Notes under the pieces: generated by a model
The model's database searches: none
Told to the model about the DNA's origin: nothing
What the model saw: the letters and a program-made list of their open reading frames with translations, nothing else
Shown here: in pieces, positions 10,024 to 22,174 of the stretch
Position numbering within the stretch: the stretch's first letter is position 1
Layout: every line of letters starts with the position of its first letter
From: Kingdonia uniflora
Lineage: Eukaryota; Streptophyta; Magnoliopsida; Ranunculales; Circaeasteraceae
NCBI GenBank assembly: GCA_014058105.1
Contig: JACGCM010001272.1
Location: 2,604,001-2,668,000, forward strand
Direction of reading: 5' to 3'
DNA length: 64,000 bases
Made by a program: the position numbers and the translations under genes

Positions 10024-10935
10024 ATGGATTTGCGAACTACTATGCAAGCAGAAACTGAATGGTGAATAAAACTAGAGAAACAGCTCGCCAGCATGCAGAG
10101 CACAATCAAAGCACTTCAAGATCAATTAGCAGCAAATCCGAGACCATGGAATACTCTGCCTGCAACCTCGAGGGTATCAGTCCATGATTGCTTAGGAAAT
10201 CGAGGCAAAAATCTTGCACTTCCTCAAAAACCAATTTTACCTCAGGGTCATATCAATCCACAATTACCAGCTAGAGCGATAATCGATCTGCAACAACAAG
10301 CGGATCAAAATAGAGAAAAACCTTGAATTTTGGTCTATGACCGCATGGGAAAAACAACAGGAGAGCATAATCCACCAGGCGGACAAACAACTAGACGAGC
10401 TATCACGTCTCGACAACATCTCACTCCAGAGAAGGTGGACAAACGCATCAAGGAGCTGTTAGACGATCAAATACTCACTGGAAGTAACAGTTATACTAAA
10501 TTATAGAAGAGTCCACTCACACAAGAGTTGCTGGACGAGGAAGTACCCACCAGTTTTCATACTCAGAAGATTCAGAAATACAAGGGGGGGGATCATGTAG
10601 AGCATGTCCAAGAATTTCAAGAGTCTTTGGGACTGCATTCGACATCCAACCACATCCTCTGCCGTCTCTTTCTAACCAGTTTAAAAGGCGAACATCTACG
10701 ATGGTTTCACACACTCAAGGAAGGATCTATCTTTTCTTTTGAGCAACTTCGCGAACTATTTGCACAACAAAGACAAGGAGGAGAGTCTTTACTCTTTCTT
10801 CATCCTCATGCAAGCACCAGGTGAAAAATTGGAGACATTCACCAGGAAATTTTTTGGGTTATCTCGAAGAATTGACAACCTCGATAAGAAAATCACAATC
10901 TCTCAGCTCCATTCTTCTCCGACTCAACGAAAAAA
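10024..10935 (+). pseudogene. gag of the chimeric element
   Basis: Fragments in several frames show a short coiled coil (MQSTIKALQDQLAANPRP), then PEKVDKRIKELLDDQILTG. The capsid block follows: ELLDEEVPTSFHTQKIQKYK, HVEHVQEFQESLGLHSTS, then LTSLKGEHLRWFHTLKEGS. The last part, PGEKLETFTRKFFGLSRRI, breaks off near 10910. It is the same Gag type as at 41836-42114 and 59635-60450. Stops occur at about 10064, 10324 and 10504. The zinc-knuckle end is missing because the deletion described in the next entry removes it. Confidence 0.8.
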
Positions 10936-11279
10936 CTGAGAAACCAGTCTATTTTATCAACAAGACTCTGACTCCCGCTGAAACAAGATACACCAAGATC
11001 GAGAAGCTTCTTCTAGCTCTCATCTTTACATCAGAGAAATTGAAGCAGTATTTCCAAGCTCATACTATTCGTGTCTTGACGAACTATCTACTCCGCAAAA
11101 ACTTATCCAAGCGCGAAAAATCTCGACGTATTCAACAATGGTCAGTAACACTCGGGGAACACGATATACATTTCGAATCATATCACTCCGAAAAAGGTCA
11201 AGCTGTAGCAGATTTTCTAGCAGACTTTCCAGTAGACAATCCTGATTGGGATGAAGAATTTATTGGTAAAAAAGATTAA
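10905..11279 (+). pseudogene. RNase H (RT-linked), joined to gag by a deletion
   Basis: NEKTEKPVYFINKTLTPAET, then TRYTKIEKLLLALIFTSEKL, RIQQWSVTLGEHDIHFE and KGQAVADFLADFP is the second half of a Ty3/gypsy RNase H. It starts within a few codons of the end of gag. The zinc knuckle, protease, RT and the first strand of RNase H are absent, so the element cannot encode its own reverse transcription. The open frame spanning 10821-11279 crosses this join, but its gag part is out of frame. Confidence 0.85.
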
Positions 11280-11329
11280 CGCTCACAGACCAGTCCGAAG
11301 ATAAATCAGATTGGGTAACAAAGAAAGGT

Positions 11330-11815
11330 AGGCGAATTTTAACTGACGGCTCCGTCGGACCAGCCGGATCAGGAATTGGAATTGTCCATATTACTCCTTC
11401 CAATGATTAGCTCGAAAAATCCATTTATCTCAATTTTGATACATCTAATAATGAAGTAGAATATGAGGCATTAATTCATGGCTTGGACATGGTACTCACA
11501 CTAGGTATTATAGAGCTCTCTGTCTATACAGATTCATTACTAATCGTCAGCCATTACACAGGCGTATATCAAACTTATGGGAGAATGGCCGACAATGCTG
11601 CTGCAGTGGTCGAACGAATAAATAAATTTTAGACAATTTCAATGAAGCATTTCCCAATGGGAGAAAATAGACATTCAGATGCACTTGCTTACCTTGCTGG
11701 TGTCCTTAGATCAGAAGCTCGTTACTTAAAAATCGACGTCATTTTTAACCCCAGCATTAATGCCATCATGTCCAACACCATTAATACTGGGGGAAACGAG
11801 GAGATCGAAGATGAT
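11330..11815 (+). pseudogene. Second (Tat-type) RNase H
   Basis: The translation gives ILTDGSVGPAGSGIGIV, then NNEVEYEALIHGLDM, LSVYTDSLLIV and ENRHSDALAYLAGVL. The four acidic positions of an RNase H active site (D in TDGS, E in EYEAL, D in YTDS, D in HSDAL) are all present. This is the best preserved copy of the extra RNase H in the window. Two in-frame stops (about 11408 and 11630) break it. Confidence 0.85.
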
Positions 11816-11879
11816 TAGAGACAGCCTTTCATTACATATATCGGATCTTAAACTAAATTTGACGGTCCACTCCCAGAGA

Positions 11880-13062
11880 TCCTACAGAACGACGGAGATT
11901 AATTGACAATGCTCGAAGATACATTATTCAGGACAATCTCCTATACAAAATTTTGGTCACTGGTCCATACCTCCTTTGTCTATCTGACAAAGAATCCCAG
12001 TAATTCTTGTACGATCTACACGAAGGCACGTACGGAACCCATACAATAGGACGATCTCTTGCAAGCAGAGCTTTAACTCAAAGAATGTTTTGGCTAAAGA
12101 TGAAAGCACAGGTAATTAAATATGCTCGTAAGTGTGACGCTTGTCAATGGCATGAACCTAAAATATGAGCTCCAATACTCGAACTACACTCAAGCCAAGT
12201 TACTTGGCCATTCAGACGATGGGATCTCGATCTCGTAGGAGAGTTTCCTATATCACCAAGAAAATGAAAACATTTGTTGGTCCTTATAGATTACTTCACT
12301 AAATGGGTAGAAGCAGTCCCACTGTGCCAAACACGAGAAGAAGAAGTCATCAGATTTATCTGGGAGAACATTATTATTCGGTTTGGCAGACCACATCTTA
12401 TCAAAATTGATAATGGACCACAGTTCATTGGCTCCAAAATCATGGTATTCCTTAATGAGCACAACATCATTCATTCCCCATTCAATCCTTATTATCCACA
12501 ATGAAACGGACAAGCTGAGATTACTAATCAAACTATTGTGAACGGCATCAAGAAACGTTTAGACGAACGAAAGGGGAACTGGGAAAACGAGCTACCACAC
12601 GTACTTTGGGCCTACCGAACAACTCCCAGAATAGCAGCAGGTTGTACTCTATTCTTACTGGCCTACGGGACTGAAGCCATCATTCCCACTCAATATCATC
12701 AACCAGTACATGATCACGAGATGACAGATGAAGAAAACGAATTTCAGATCATATGCTGTCTGAATTTGATCGAAGAAATACGTGACAGAGCCATTGTTAA
12801 TCTAGGAAGATATCATCTTGCTTTATCCCGATCCTATAACAAGAGCGTTCGATACCGAGAATTCAAAGTTAAAGACCTCGTTCTCAGAAAAATCCCATAA
12901 CATCGCAAAGCACCTAATGCTGGAAAATTAGCAGACAATTGGGAAGGTCCTTTTATCATAACTGGTACAAGTGGTTTAGGATCCTACGATCTCAGTACAA
13001 ATGAAGGCATACCTGTACCTAATCCATGGAATACCCGCCGATTGAAGCTGTATCGAAGATAA
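11880..13062 (+). pseudogene. Integrase
   Basis: The zinc region is around 12080-12160 (KCDACQWHEP). The core has WDLDLVGEFP (first Asp), VLIDYFTKWVEAVPLCQTRE, IKIDNGPQFIGSK (second Asp) and NGQAE (catalytic Glu, about 12505-12520). It then continues HVLWAYRTTPR and LAYGTEAIIP, with a C-terminal GPFIITGTSGLGSYDLS then NPWNTRRLKLYRR end. Stops at 12266, 12502 and 12898 interrupt an otherwise full-length protein of about 390 residues. Confidence 0.9.
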
Positions 13063-13139
13063 AAATATTGTAACATCAGATATTATTTAATAAAGCACTT
13101 TTTTATCATCATCCCGCAAGTCTATTTAATTTAAGCATT

Positions 13140-14190
13140 CTACCTCTCTCCGTATGGTTCGCTCAGTTCGACCTATACCGGAGAATTACTGCAGAAATTA
13201 CTACAACATTCAACATATCTCATTATGGTCGCTTATTGATACGCTCAATTCAACCTGTAACTGAGACCTACAACATAGCACCTTCTGTATACACGCTCTC
13301 CCGAGAATCGCTTATTGCTTTGCTCAATTCGACCTGGCCGAGACTTGTCATACAGCTATTCAATATTCAATATATCCCATTACGGTCGCTTATTAATATG
13401 CTCAATTCAACCTATAACTGAGACCTACAACATAGCTCCTCTAGAATGCACGCTCTCCCGAGGGTCGCTTATTGCTTTCCTCAATTGGACCTGGCCGAGA
13501 CTTGTCATACAGCTATTCAATATTCAATATATCTCATTTCGGTCATTTATTGATACGCTTAATTCGACCTGTAACTGTGACCAACAACAAAGCCCTTCCA
13601 GTATAAATGCTCTCCCGAGGATCGCTTATTGGTTTGCTCAATTTGACCTGGCTGAAACTTGTTATACAACTATTTAATATTCAATATATCTCATTACGAC
13701 TGCTTATTGATACGCCTAATTCGACCTGTAACTGAGACCTACAACATAGTTCTTCTAGTATACACGCTCTCCCGAGGGTCGCTTATTGCTTTGCTCAATT
13801 TGACCTGGCCGATACTTGTCATACAGCTATTCAATATTTGATATATCTTATTACGGTCATTTATTGATACGCTCAATTTAACCTGTAACTGAGACCTACA
13901 ACATAGCTCTTCCAGTATACACGCTCTCCCGAGGGTCGCTTATTGCTTTGCCCAATTCGACCTGGCTGAGACATGTCATACAGCTATTCAATATTTAATA
14001 TATCTCATTGCGGCCACTTATTGATACGCTCAATTCGACCTTTAAATGGGACAAACATTACTATTTCAACAAACAAGCATCTCTTTACGGTTGATTATTG
14101 ACTTGTTCAATTCGACCTATACACAAGAGAATACAACATCACTACAATCATCTCTATATGATCGTTTAATTGTTCACCCAATTCGACCAT
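13140..14190. repeat. Tandem array, about 160-bp units made of two half-repeats
   Basis: Blocks starting TATATCTCATTACGGTCGCT recur at about 13206, 13368, 13533, 13683, 13843 and 13996. Each unit carries the core GGTCGCTTATTG..(A/T)..GCTCAATTCGACC twice, with two different spacers. The array lies between the integrase end and the end of the antisense gene, the 3' untranslated zone of the element. It shares its core with the array at 8016-8545, in reverse. It has none of the features of a CRISPR array. Confidence 0.85.
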
Positions 14191-14296
14191 GCATAAAGAT
14201 AACAAAACAAAAAACTTTTTTCTAATCAACAATTGACATTTTTTCTACAGCAAAGACATATTTACACTCTGTCTAACTACAATATAAGCAATTTAA

Positions 14297-16230
14297 CTAT
14301 CTTTCACACTTCGGGCGTACAGCACTCGAACTTTCCCTAGGCCCAGATAAAAGTAAAGTAGAAAAAGCTATAGCAGCATCAGCTATAGTAGGAGACGCAC
14401 TCAACAGTTTCATAACTCTCGGCATCAGATTATCTATATAAGATAACCGCGCTAGCTGCATATCATACTCCATACCGTGTTCAGTTGAAACAACCAAGAT
14501 CAAATCATGCTCTTGCCGTAATGTATTTACATCAGCATGCAACATAGCCATAGTACGCAATGTAGCATTATCTGCAGTCGACAGCATAACTTCACAAAGC
14601 TCGGTCTTTACTTTGGTTAGCTCGTCGTCAATATCCTTGCATTGATCTACCAGATACTCCTTCTCTTTCAGCAATGAAGCCATATATTGCTTCGTTACCT
14701 GGACGCTGTGATCCATTTCCTGCTTCACGCATCGCAACTTCTCACTCAACTCCAGACAATACTCGTTATCATTTTCTGCATTCACTAACTTTTTCAGCTC
14801 CTTATACTTCAGATAGAGCTCCTCATAAACTACATTACCTTGCATACACTCTATTTCCAAGGCTTGTTTTTCCCGTTCTAGATTGGCGATCCGTGTATTA
14901 CACTTATTGATGGTTACGTTCAGCTATTGATCTCTCTTTGTACATGCTTCTACGTGAGTTCTGGCAAGGTCACTTTTTCTCTGACAAGAATCTCGAGCCT
15001 CACGCAAACCCCAACTCAACTTCTTAAGATGATCTCGCATATTGCGGAGTTTTGCATCTTACTTCTTTAACAGATTAACATTATCTGTTACTGCTGATTT
15101 ATGATACAACAGATCAGTCTTCTATTTTTTAATTGTACTTGACAGATCTAGCACCCTTTGGTTCGCAGTCATGGTTTCCAATTTTTTCTTCCTTAAAGAA
15201 TCTTTCCACAATTCGGCTTCATTATTAGCAACTTGTATCTCTGCATCCTTACATAACAACTCTATAATCACAACATTTAGTTGACTCTGCAACTCCAACA
15301 TATCCGCCTCCAGCTTTGAGTTCAACAAGGCCGTGTTTTCAACCACCAACAAACACTACTGCAATTCTGCAGTCAGTTCATTATTTGAAGCAGATAAAGC
15401 AGAGAGTTCGTTCTGTTCATTAACTTCAGCCTAGTAGAACAGATTACAAATGACATACATCTATCAATAGATATTCATGCAAGCAAGATATATCATTTAA
15501 CAACGTTTATTACAACATCAAGATATGATATTATTTCTACAACTACCTACACAAATCAACTACATTATGCAAAGCACAATTATATGCCACAGTTCAGTTG
15601 CCTTATGGTGGAACCCTACTACTACTCACATCTACTTGCATAGGTTCATTGAAGATCACGACCTCTTGATGATGAGTCTTATGCCGTGTGTGAGGTAACA
15701 GATCTTCAACCTCCTCCTCCCCAGAATCTTCATCTCGCGGTCTCGAGGTTGAAGCTCCACCACCCTCATTACCTTTTGCAAGCCACATATTTTCAACTTT
15801 ATCATTCTCTACTTCAACATCTTTACCACAGCTCGCGATATAATGTCTAAATTCGTTATCTACTCTCTCGAGCTCGCCCCTATAAAACTCGATCACCTCA
15901 GCTATCTGACGTTCATGATCTGTTTTACCAGCACATTATCCTCGCTTTGGAGTAAGATACTTCTTCAAACGCGATTGGGATACCTGAAGACGTTTCTGCG
16001 TATCTAGTAACTGCACTTTTAATGACTTTACTCTCTTCTGCAAATCTTGTAACAACTTATTACACTCCACTTTTTCCCTCTCTAGACACGCATTATGCTC
16101 TTTACCTCACTCCAGTTCGTTACAAGCATGCTTCAGATCATTTTTTAAACGTGACTGGACCCTTCTATCTTCCTTCTTTATATTGAAGAAAAGGATCCTT
16201 ATCATTATTTGCCCCTATTAAAGTTAAGCT
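14297..16230 (-). pseudogene. AS-2, C-terminal coiled-coil exons (family-B type)
   Basis: Read in reverse, two blocks of heptad-rich coding follow each other. The first (16230-15608) includes CNKLLQDLQKRVKSLKVQ, IAEVIEFYRGELERVDNEF and an acidic DEDSGEEEVEDLL tail. The second (about 15430-14297) begins just after a CTACTAG acceptor-like sequence and includes ALLNSKLEADMLELQSQLN, KDIDDELTKVKTELCEVM and a final VRPKCER stop. The region has few stops and looks like the end of the antisense protein, but it is not clearly similar to the family-A end at 53320-54597. The exon joins are inferred. Confidence 0.55.
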
Positions 16231-16649
16231 CATCAGGCAATGAACCTACACCACCCCATATGATGGATGCACCAGTCTGAGCTGAACATCTATTTGGCTC
16301 TATACTATAACGATTACGCACTTCTTGTACTAAGAATTTTACTCGAGCTAGATCTGGCACTACACCTTTATATCTTATTTCTAAAAAGATATATTATTTC
16401 TAACATCTACTGTGTGCAACTAATTTTAGACTTAAAGGTCGAAGTAAAATCTCAGATAGGTGCTCCATGACATATATGTCAAATTCTAAGGTACAAGTTT
16501 TCTATATTCTACTTTATCTACATACTTTGAATTTTCCTACGCACTATATTAGTGTTATTTTCCTAAAACTAATAGCAAGTTTTTGGTCTGCCCATACGCT
16601 TTATGTTATCTTATTTACTTGGTAGCTTAATGTCAATATAACATACAAG

Positions 16650-19600
16650 TTAGAAGGCCTATTCTGATCTAACCTGCAGCTCCGCTTGGGAAGACAACAA
16701 GGCCGTGGAGATCTTTCTTTCCCTGGCAAGCTCAGTTTGTAGATCTTTTATTCTGAGACTCATTTCTCTAAGTGCCTACAAGAGGGTTACAAAAAAAGGG
16801 GTCAGCCTAGCTAAGTCTATTCAATACGCACAAATCCAACAATTTACAAGACACTTCCAAAATACTCAGACAAAGTCATTTCTCGACCCTACCTTCTCAT
16901 TCTCGCCCGCAGGGAGTTTGGTATCATCCCCTTGGTTGTCTAGCATCGACTGGCGGGAGACATCGTCTAGCGACTCTTCACCTTCTGCCTTAATTGCATC
17001 TACCTCATCCATCGAATATCCCTTCAACATCATGTGGCGCCCAATCCATTCGTGCTCCGCCACCACCTCCTCATGATTCACTCTGGCCTCCGCTTGTAGA
17101 TGGCCAATAGCTACTACATGGGAAGCCTTCAGTGTCTTCAGCTTCTTTGGATCCTTGAGAGCATCAGCCTTCACTCGAGCTACCTTCTTTTCAAGCTCAA
17201 CCTTTACCTTCATCAGCTCAAATTTTTCTTCTTCCACTCCGAGCCAAATCCCCTTCACCAAACAAGCAACCTGAAAAAAAAATTGACCTCAGCTTGAGTT
17301 CGAAACACAATAAATAAAAATTTCACATGATCGAGCATAAATACATACCATCCTGCTCATGACCTCCTCTCTGTGAAGAGTCATCAGCCTGGCCCTTTCC
17401 TCCACTTCTTTGAGATCGTCCTCAGTAGCAGGTTGCTCTTCAGCGATCTTTTCCCCTAACCATCCCAAAGGTTTGATCCTTCTCCTTTTCCCTTTTTTTT
17501 CGACCTCACCACTTCCAGTGGTACCAAAGGCCGACGGACACTTTAGCATCTATTTTTTCAGAAACGTTCGAGTTAATTTGCTCGACATAATAGACTCCGA
17601 CTGAGCCGATCTGTCTATTCTATGGGTCTTGGCCACATTGGTTTGACTTTCCCCACCAGTTCCTCTCTTCTTCCCATCATCGACGTCCGTCATCAGCCTG
17701 GTCGATTGAGATTTTTGAACCTTTTTTGATTTACTCCCAACCATTTTCTTTCTGCTAAGGCCAAGTCCTTCCAACACAAATTTAAGCTCAGCATCTTCTT
17801 CAACAACCTCATCCAATAATGAATCTTTCCTCACCACCTGGGACTTTAGGCCTGCCATGCACAGCATTTTATATTATCAACAAAAGATCATCAGTTCAAA
17901 CATATCAATATTATACTCTATGCATTATTATACTTACTTTGTTTTATAGTTCTAAACAGAAGATCCAAAGGTTCTTCATCATCTCACTGAAGACATTTAC
18001 CCTTCACTTATATTACGTTATCATTCCAGGCTCGACCTGCTGAATTCAGATCGAAGAAGCGACGCCGAGTTGCACTCGTACATAAATATGCCCCACCACT
18101 GGTGTGATAATTCTTCACCCCATAAAATTGCAATACGTCCTCAGGGGATGTCCTCCTCACTTTACCCTCGTTCTCCCATTTTTCATTTGGAGGATCACAA
18201 ATACTTATTACCTCCCACATGTTCCCGTTCAATTGAACAGGACATGCCCCAATCATTTTCATAATCCCCTTCGCCAAATTATTTGAGGAAGACTCAACCC
18301 GTACTCTAATTAGGATAGGTAACACAGGAAACCCTCTGAAAGGTCACTCCAAACACTCCCATCAAAATATTTTAGCAAAATTGAATCATCTATACCCCTA
18401 ACTCGTTTTCCTCCTCCAAGACGACCAAATAAGAAAAATACTCCTCTTCCGTTGCTATAGTACACCCCCTAAATAGCCTACCGGCGTATTCTATGCAGTT
18501 ACCCCATTTTCTTCCTAAAGAAGCCTTGTCTTTACAAAATTCTTTAAATGCATCCTTAGTGGGGAGATAGACCACCAATTTACCAGGGAAACCTAGAAAT
18601 TGTTCCAATCCTAATTCAACTTTACTATCAGACTCTACCATCAGACCAGAGGTCGAAACCTCATTAATAGGCGAACTATCCATCTCAACTATAATTCTAT
18701 AGGCAAAGTTTTGATCCTATATAAATACCTCTCACGTTCGACCTACATACAGGTCCAGGTATCTATCATTATTTCATATACAGCGATAATTCATATACAA
18801 CATATCTTTCATGTATTCTATCTATATGTCAAATTTCATAGGCTGCTATAAATAGTGATTTTTTAGAGATTTGCTTAAAACCGATTACGATTTACAAAAA
18901 ACACAGCACACGTCTCTACTAACCTTCAGTGTCATAATGAGAATCTGCAGTAGCACCAAGTCCTTTCCTCACAATGTTGTTATATAGCCACCTACGTGAT
19001 TCAGTGCCTACAACTATCTTCGACTGTTGAGCACCCTCAGATAAATCCTTACAAAATCCTCTATAATTTTTTCGTGCTTCTCTCTCTGTACTCTCCAAAT
19101 TTTTAGAAGTTGAAAAAAGTTTGAATGATGAGGAAGAAGCACTACGACCTGCCCTTAGTTTTGGAACTGAGGCATTATTTCCACTATCCATGTCAAACGT
19201 CTTGTACCTTTTCAGTAAAACCTCTTTTCCATTAATACCCCTGCCCTCATATTTTAATCTATTTTTATCTCCTATTTCCATATCTTTATCTAACCTTCCC
19301 ACACTCATGATGACTCACACTCCACGATATCAGATTTTAGCAGCTTTACATAAAAAAACAAAACTAAAAGCTTCTGCATTTTTTTTAATCTTGTTTCTTA
19401 TACTTATAGTACTAGTGACGTCATTTTCAAAGCTAACCAAATTTTCAAAGTTATTCAAAATTTGTTTATCAAAACAGTCTCAAACGGCATTTGCAACTAT
19501 AGAGGATCAAATTGACTATCATCTTTTCTGTTAAATTCAACAACACTTACATTTATTTATGATAACACTTTACATATAATTACATCAAAAACAGCCTTGA

Positions 19601-21210
19601 TGACATGGGCGACCACATCCAATCAGATCTCCTCTATCAATCATCCCATCTTCAAATTCGATCTCCACACCAGCAATCAACCCAACCATTTCTTCTCGAT
19701 CTGCAGGATTTCATACCAATTCATGAAAGCATACCTCATAGAAATATTGGGCATACTCAAGTTCCCTACCCTTTATATCCAGTCCTTCGAGCTGATACTC
19801 CCTCACTGGTAACTTAGCATCATAACCAACAATCTAAAAATCCTCTCTCATACTTCAACGATCTTTATGACCAATCGTCCTTCGGCGGCATGACGACTTC
19901 TCTGAGATCGAGTCCGCACCATCATAATCATTTCTCCATATTCAAAAAATCATTATACCATTATTTATATATTTTTGCCACACTTTCCCCTCAAAACGTA
20001 ATTTTGACATTTTATCTCATAGCAGAAAACCCAAAATCTTTAGAAAGACTATTTGAACTTATCCCTTCCCTCGAACTCATACGTTACATTATTTTTCAAG
20101 TCGAGCTTATTCTTTTAAGATTTATTTTTCTATCGACCTCTATTAGCTCGAATTTTTGCATTACAGATTTCTTATAATTTTTATCTCCCACATTTCCAAC
20201 ACGTGGTCATATCATACTTTCATTATAACAAAAAAAAATTCACATATTTATCTCAGTTTGAATGTTACAGTAATAATACTTTCGGTACTCATAAACTTCA
20301 ATTCATTTCATACATCCTTCAAACATTTTAGTTCAATTCTACGAGCTATTTTTTATCTACATAAACACAAGTAATTGGATGACCAATTTTAATCATGTCC
20401 ATAAGATTACACGTGGTTTTACAGATAACAAGTCTTTTAGTAATCGATCTCAGGTAATTACAGAGACCTAATATGTTTGGCACCCAACTTTAGGTATTTT
20501 ACAGATATAAGTTTTTCAGTGCTTTTGCAAGTAACAAGTCATTCAGGTACTCTAACACATCAAATCCTTCAGTTCGTCCTGCTTCAGTGATCTTTACCCC
20601 AGATACAAAGCAGAAATTAAAGACAACACAAAGCTTCCCTTACATGAGTTTGGTCGAAGTCTAGTCAAACGTCAAATGTAAACTATGCAAGCAGTAGACT
20701 CAGTGTTGGTACAAACTCTTCAAACTGAAGGTCTTCTGAGACCAAAGATGTGATGGAAATGCAGAAGCAAACTTCCACTTCTCGTCTTACTCCTCCAGTG
20801 CCATCGCCACCTCTTCTATAACCACCACCCCCGAAGAGTTGGTAGAGATGAAGAGGGCCTGACCTTAGAATCTGATATGATACAAGAAATCAACATAACT
20901 GCCTTACAGTTATGCTTATCCCTACATATGAAGCCCCAGCCTTGTCCTCCGCATAAGTATGGAGATAGGCCCAGCGTTCCTCACCTGCCAAGATGACAAC
21001 ATGAAGCCTCTACTTACAGTAGAATTCCTCTACAGCTTCAACTGCTTCGTCATCCTACATGCCTTGATAAGTCGGAGGAACATGAGTGGGTATCGACATC
21101 TCCAAGGACTGGTCACCAAACTATTTCAACTTTAACCTTCGTATTTCAGACGCAATCCTCTCTTCAAGGACCATCCTCCGAGTCTTTACTATTTTTAATA
21201 TTTTAGAGAA
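16650..21210 (-). pseudogene. AS-2: antisense gene, N-terminal and middle exons (family-A type)
   Basis: Transcribed opposite to the element. In order: E1 near 21192-21050 (MVLEER, KLK.FGDQSLEM); E2 near 19900-19565 (LIGCGRPCHQGCF); E3 19308-18924 (MSVGRLDKDMEIGDKN, ESRRWLYNNIVRKGLG); E4 18688-17938 (VFKEFCK-like, GNCIEYAGRLFRGCTIA, NGNMWEVISICD, DVLQFYGVKNYHTSGGAY, FDLNSAGRAWND); E5 17851-17349; E6 17270-16893; E7 about 16775-16660. GT-AG introns are seen at 18923-18689 (235 bp), 17937-17852 (86 bp), 17348-17271 (78 bp) and probably 16892-16776. The first ATG, at 21192, has become ATA. E4 carries stops and frameshifts. The product is unknown. It resembles the 'putative gypsy-type transposon' proteins of plants, with a globular middle and a coiled-coil tail, but I could not test this. 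Confidence 0.7.
20401..20570. repeat. Degenerate short repeats in AS-2 between E1 and E2
   Basis: In reverse, variants of GTACCTGAATGACTTGTTAC and ACTTATATCTGTAAAA recur about every 30-40 bases. The same ACTTGTTATCTGTAAA-type repeats occur at the equivalent place in AS-3 (31401-31558), AS-4 (37421-37585) and AS-5 (49978-50118). Confidence 0.55.
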
Positions 21211-21257
21211 TTTTACAAATTACAAGCGTACTTTACTTCAAGGATTCGATACAGGTA

Positions 21258-21268
21258 CTATTTATATA
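21258..21268 (-). promoter_or_regulatory. TATA box of antisense gene AS-2
   Basis: TATATAAATAG on the reverse strand lies 76 bases before the original start-codon position (21192). The surrounding GGGTTATATAAATAGTACCT is conserved in AS-3, AS-4 and AS-5. Confidence 0.65.
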
Positions 21269-21515
21269 ACCCTATATTTATTGTGCAGGTACGTTTAACC
21301 AAGCGTCATCATTCATTACAGACGCAACTCTTCAATATCATAACCGTCACATACTTCAGCATCCACATCCTCATTAAATATACGTCATTTCTCCATAACC
21401 CGCGTAACTTCCACACAGTCAAAGCCATCATTACTCAATTTCAATTATCACGAACTTTAGCCCAAATACCAATTACAAACATATCATTTCTTAACCAAAG
21501 CCACTCTTGACTTCG

Positions 21516-21531
21516 GTTGTGAGGGGGCGAT
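21516..21531 (+). promoter_or_regulatory. Polypurine tract of the family-A 3' end
   Basis: GTTGTGAGGGGGCGAT directly precedes the LTR start TGTAGAG. The same tract, in reverse, follows the family-A 3' LTRs at 30464, 36526 and 49013. It primes plus-strand DNA synthesis. Confidence 0.8.
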
Positions 21532-22143
21532 TGTAGAGACTTATCCATTGATTTCGCCTAAAATCGAGTTGTCGCCAGTTCGAATCACCTCCATCTCAGA
21601 CTCACATAATTTTAACATAATTTCTCCAGTCAACATTCTAACCTACCCCACAAACTGGTTAAGAATGTAGGCCAAACTTAAGCCAAAAAGCCTTATCCAG
21701 TCAAAGATAAATGTCTTTTACGAACTTGTCAGTTACTCAGTCAGCCACCAGTAACCACATTGTTCGGAAAACGTACTCTAGCACGATGAAGAGCTGCAGA
21801 GAAGGCCTATATAAAGAAAAAGTTTTAGAAGAAACATGAACCATAAAAATTACACAGGAGATCATCAAGAAACCACTTGTTCTAGATTCTCAAAAAACAT
21901 TCAAACTTCTTAGTTACAAGGTTCAAGCATTTCTATATCTAGAGATAACTTGTAATAAAATATCCACCTCAAAATATAAAGATACTTTTACATAAATCCT
22001 CCACTGGAGGTCATGGTTTTTTACCTATTCAGAGGTTTTCCACACTAAATTCACCTGTGTCATTTCTTACTTTCCTTTAAAATATTGTCACAGGTTTAGT
22101 GGTGTGATAGCGAATTTTGATCTTGCAGAATTTGGCCATTACA
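21532..22143 (+). mobile_element. Family-A 3' LTR
   Basis: 612 bases, TGTAGAGACTTATCC...TTTGGCCATTACA, with TATATAAA at 21808-21815. This is the only family-A LTR in forward orientation whose two ends are both inside the window, and it was used as the reference for the others. Confidence 0.85.
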
Positions 22144-22174
22144 TTTATGGTCCCCAAATTTTTATAAGTTCTGG

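Larger units (their letters stand above)
9240..22143 (+). mobile_element. Chimeric Tat-like Ty3/gypsy element (family-B 5' part, family-A 3' part)
   Basis: A forward element of 12.9 kb: LTR (9240-9894), primer-binding site, gag, RNase H, second RNase H, integrase, a tandem array (13140-14190), a reverse-strand antisense gene (AS-2), a polypurine tract and an LTR (21532-22143). The 5' LTR is family B and the 3' LTR is family A. The antisense gene matches family A closely from the right as far as about 16,380 and then diverges. Protease and most of RT are deleted. The flanks (CTGGAT left, TTTAT right) do not give a target duplication, as expected if the two ends came from different elements. 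Confidence 0.75.

Noticed and set aside
12253..12531. 92-codon reverse frame
   Set aside because: It is antisense to the integrase core with its D-N-G motif, so a shadow.
17819..18286. Several forward frames of 60-74 codons
   Set aside because: They are shadows of antisense exons E4-E5 on the other strand and are not conserved at 33,800-34,100 or 51,300-51,700.
19597..19817. Overlapping 70-71 codon forward frames
   Set aside because: They are the complementary strand of antisense exon E2, whose reverse-strand reading matches three other copies.
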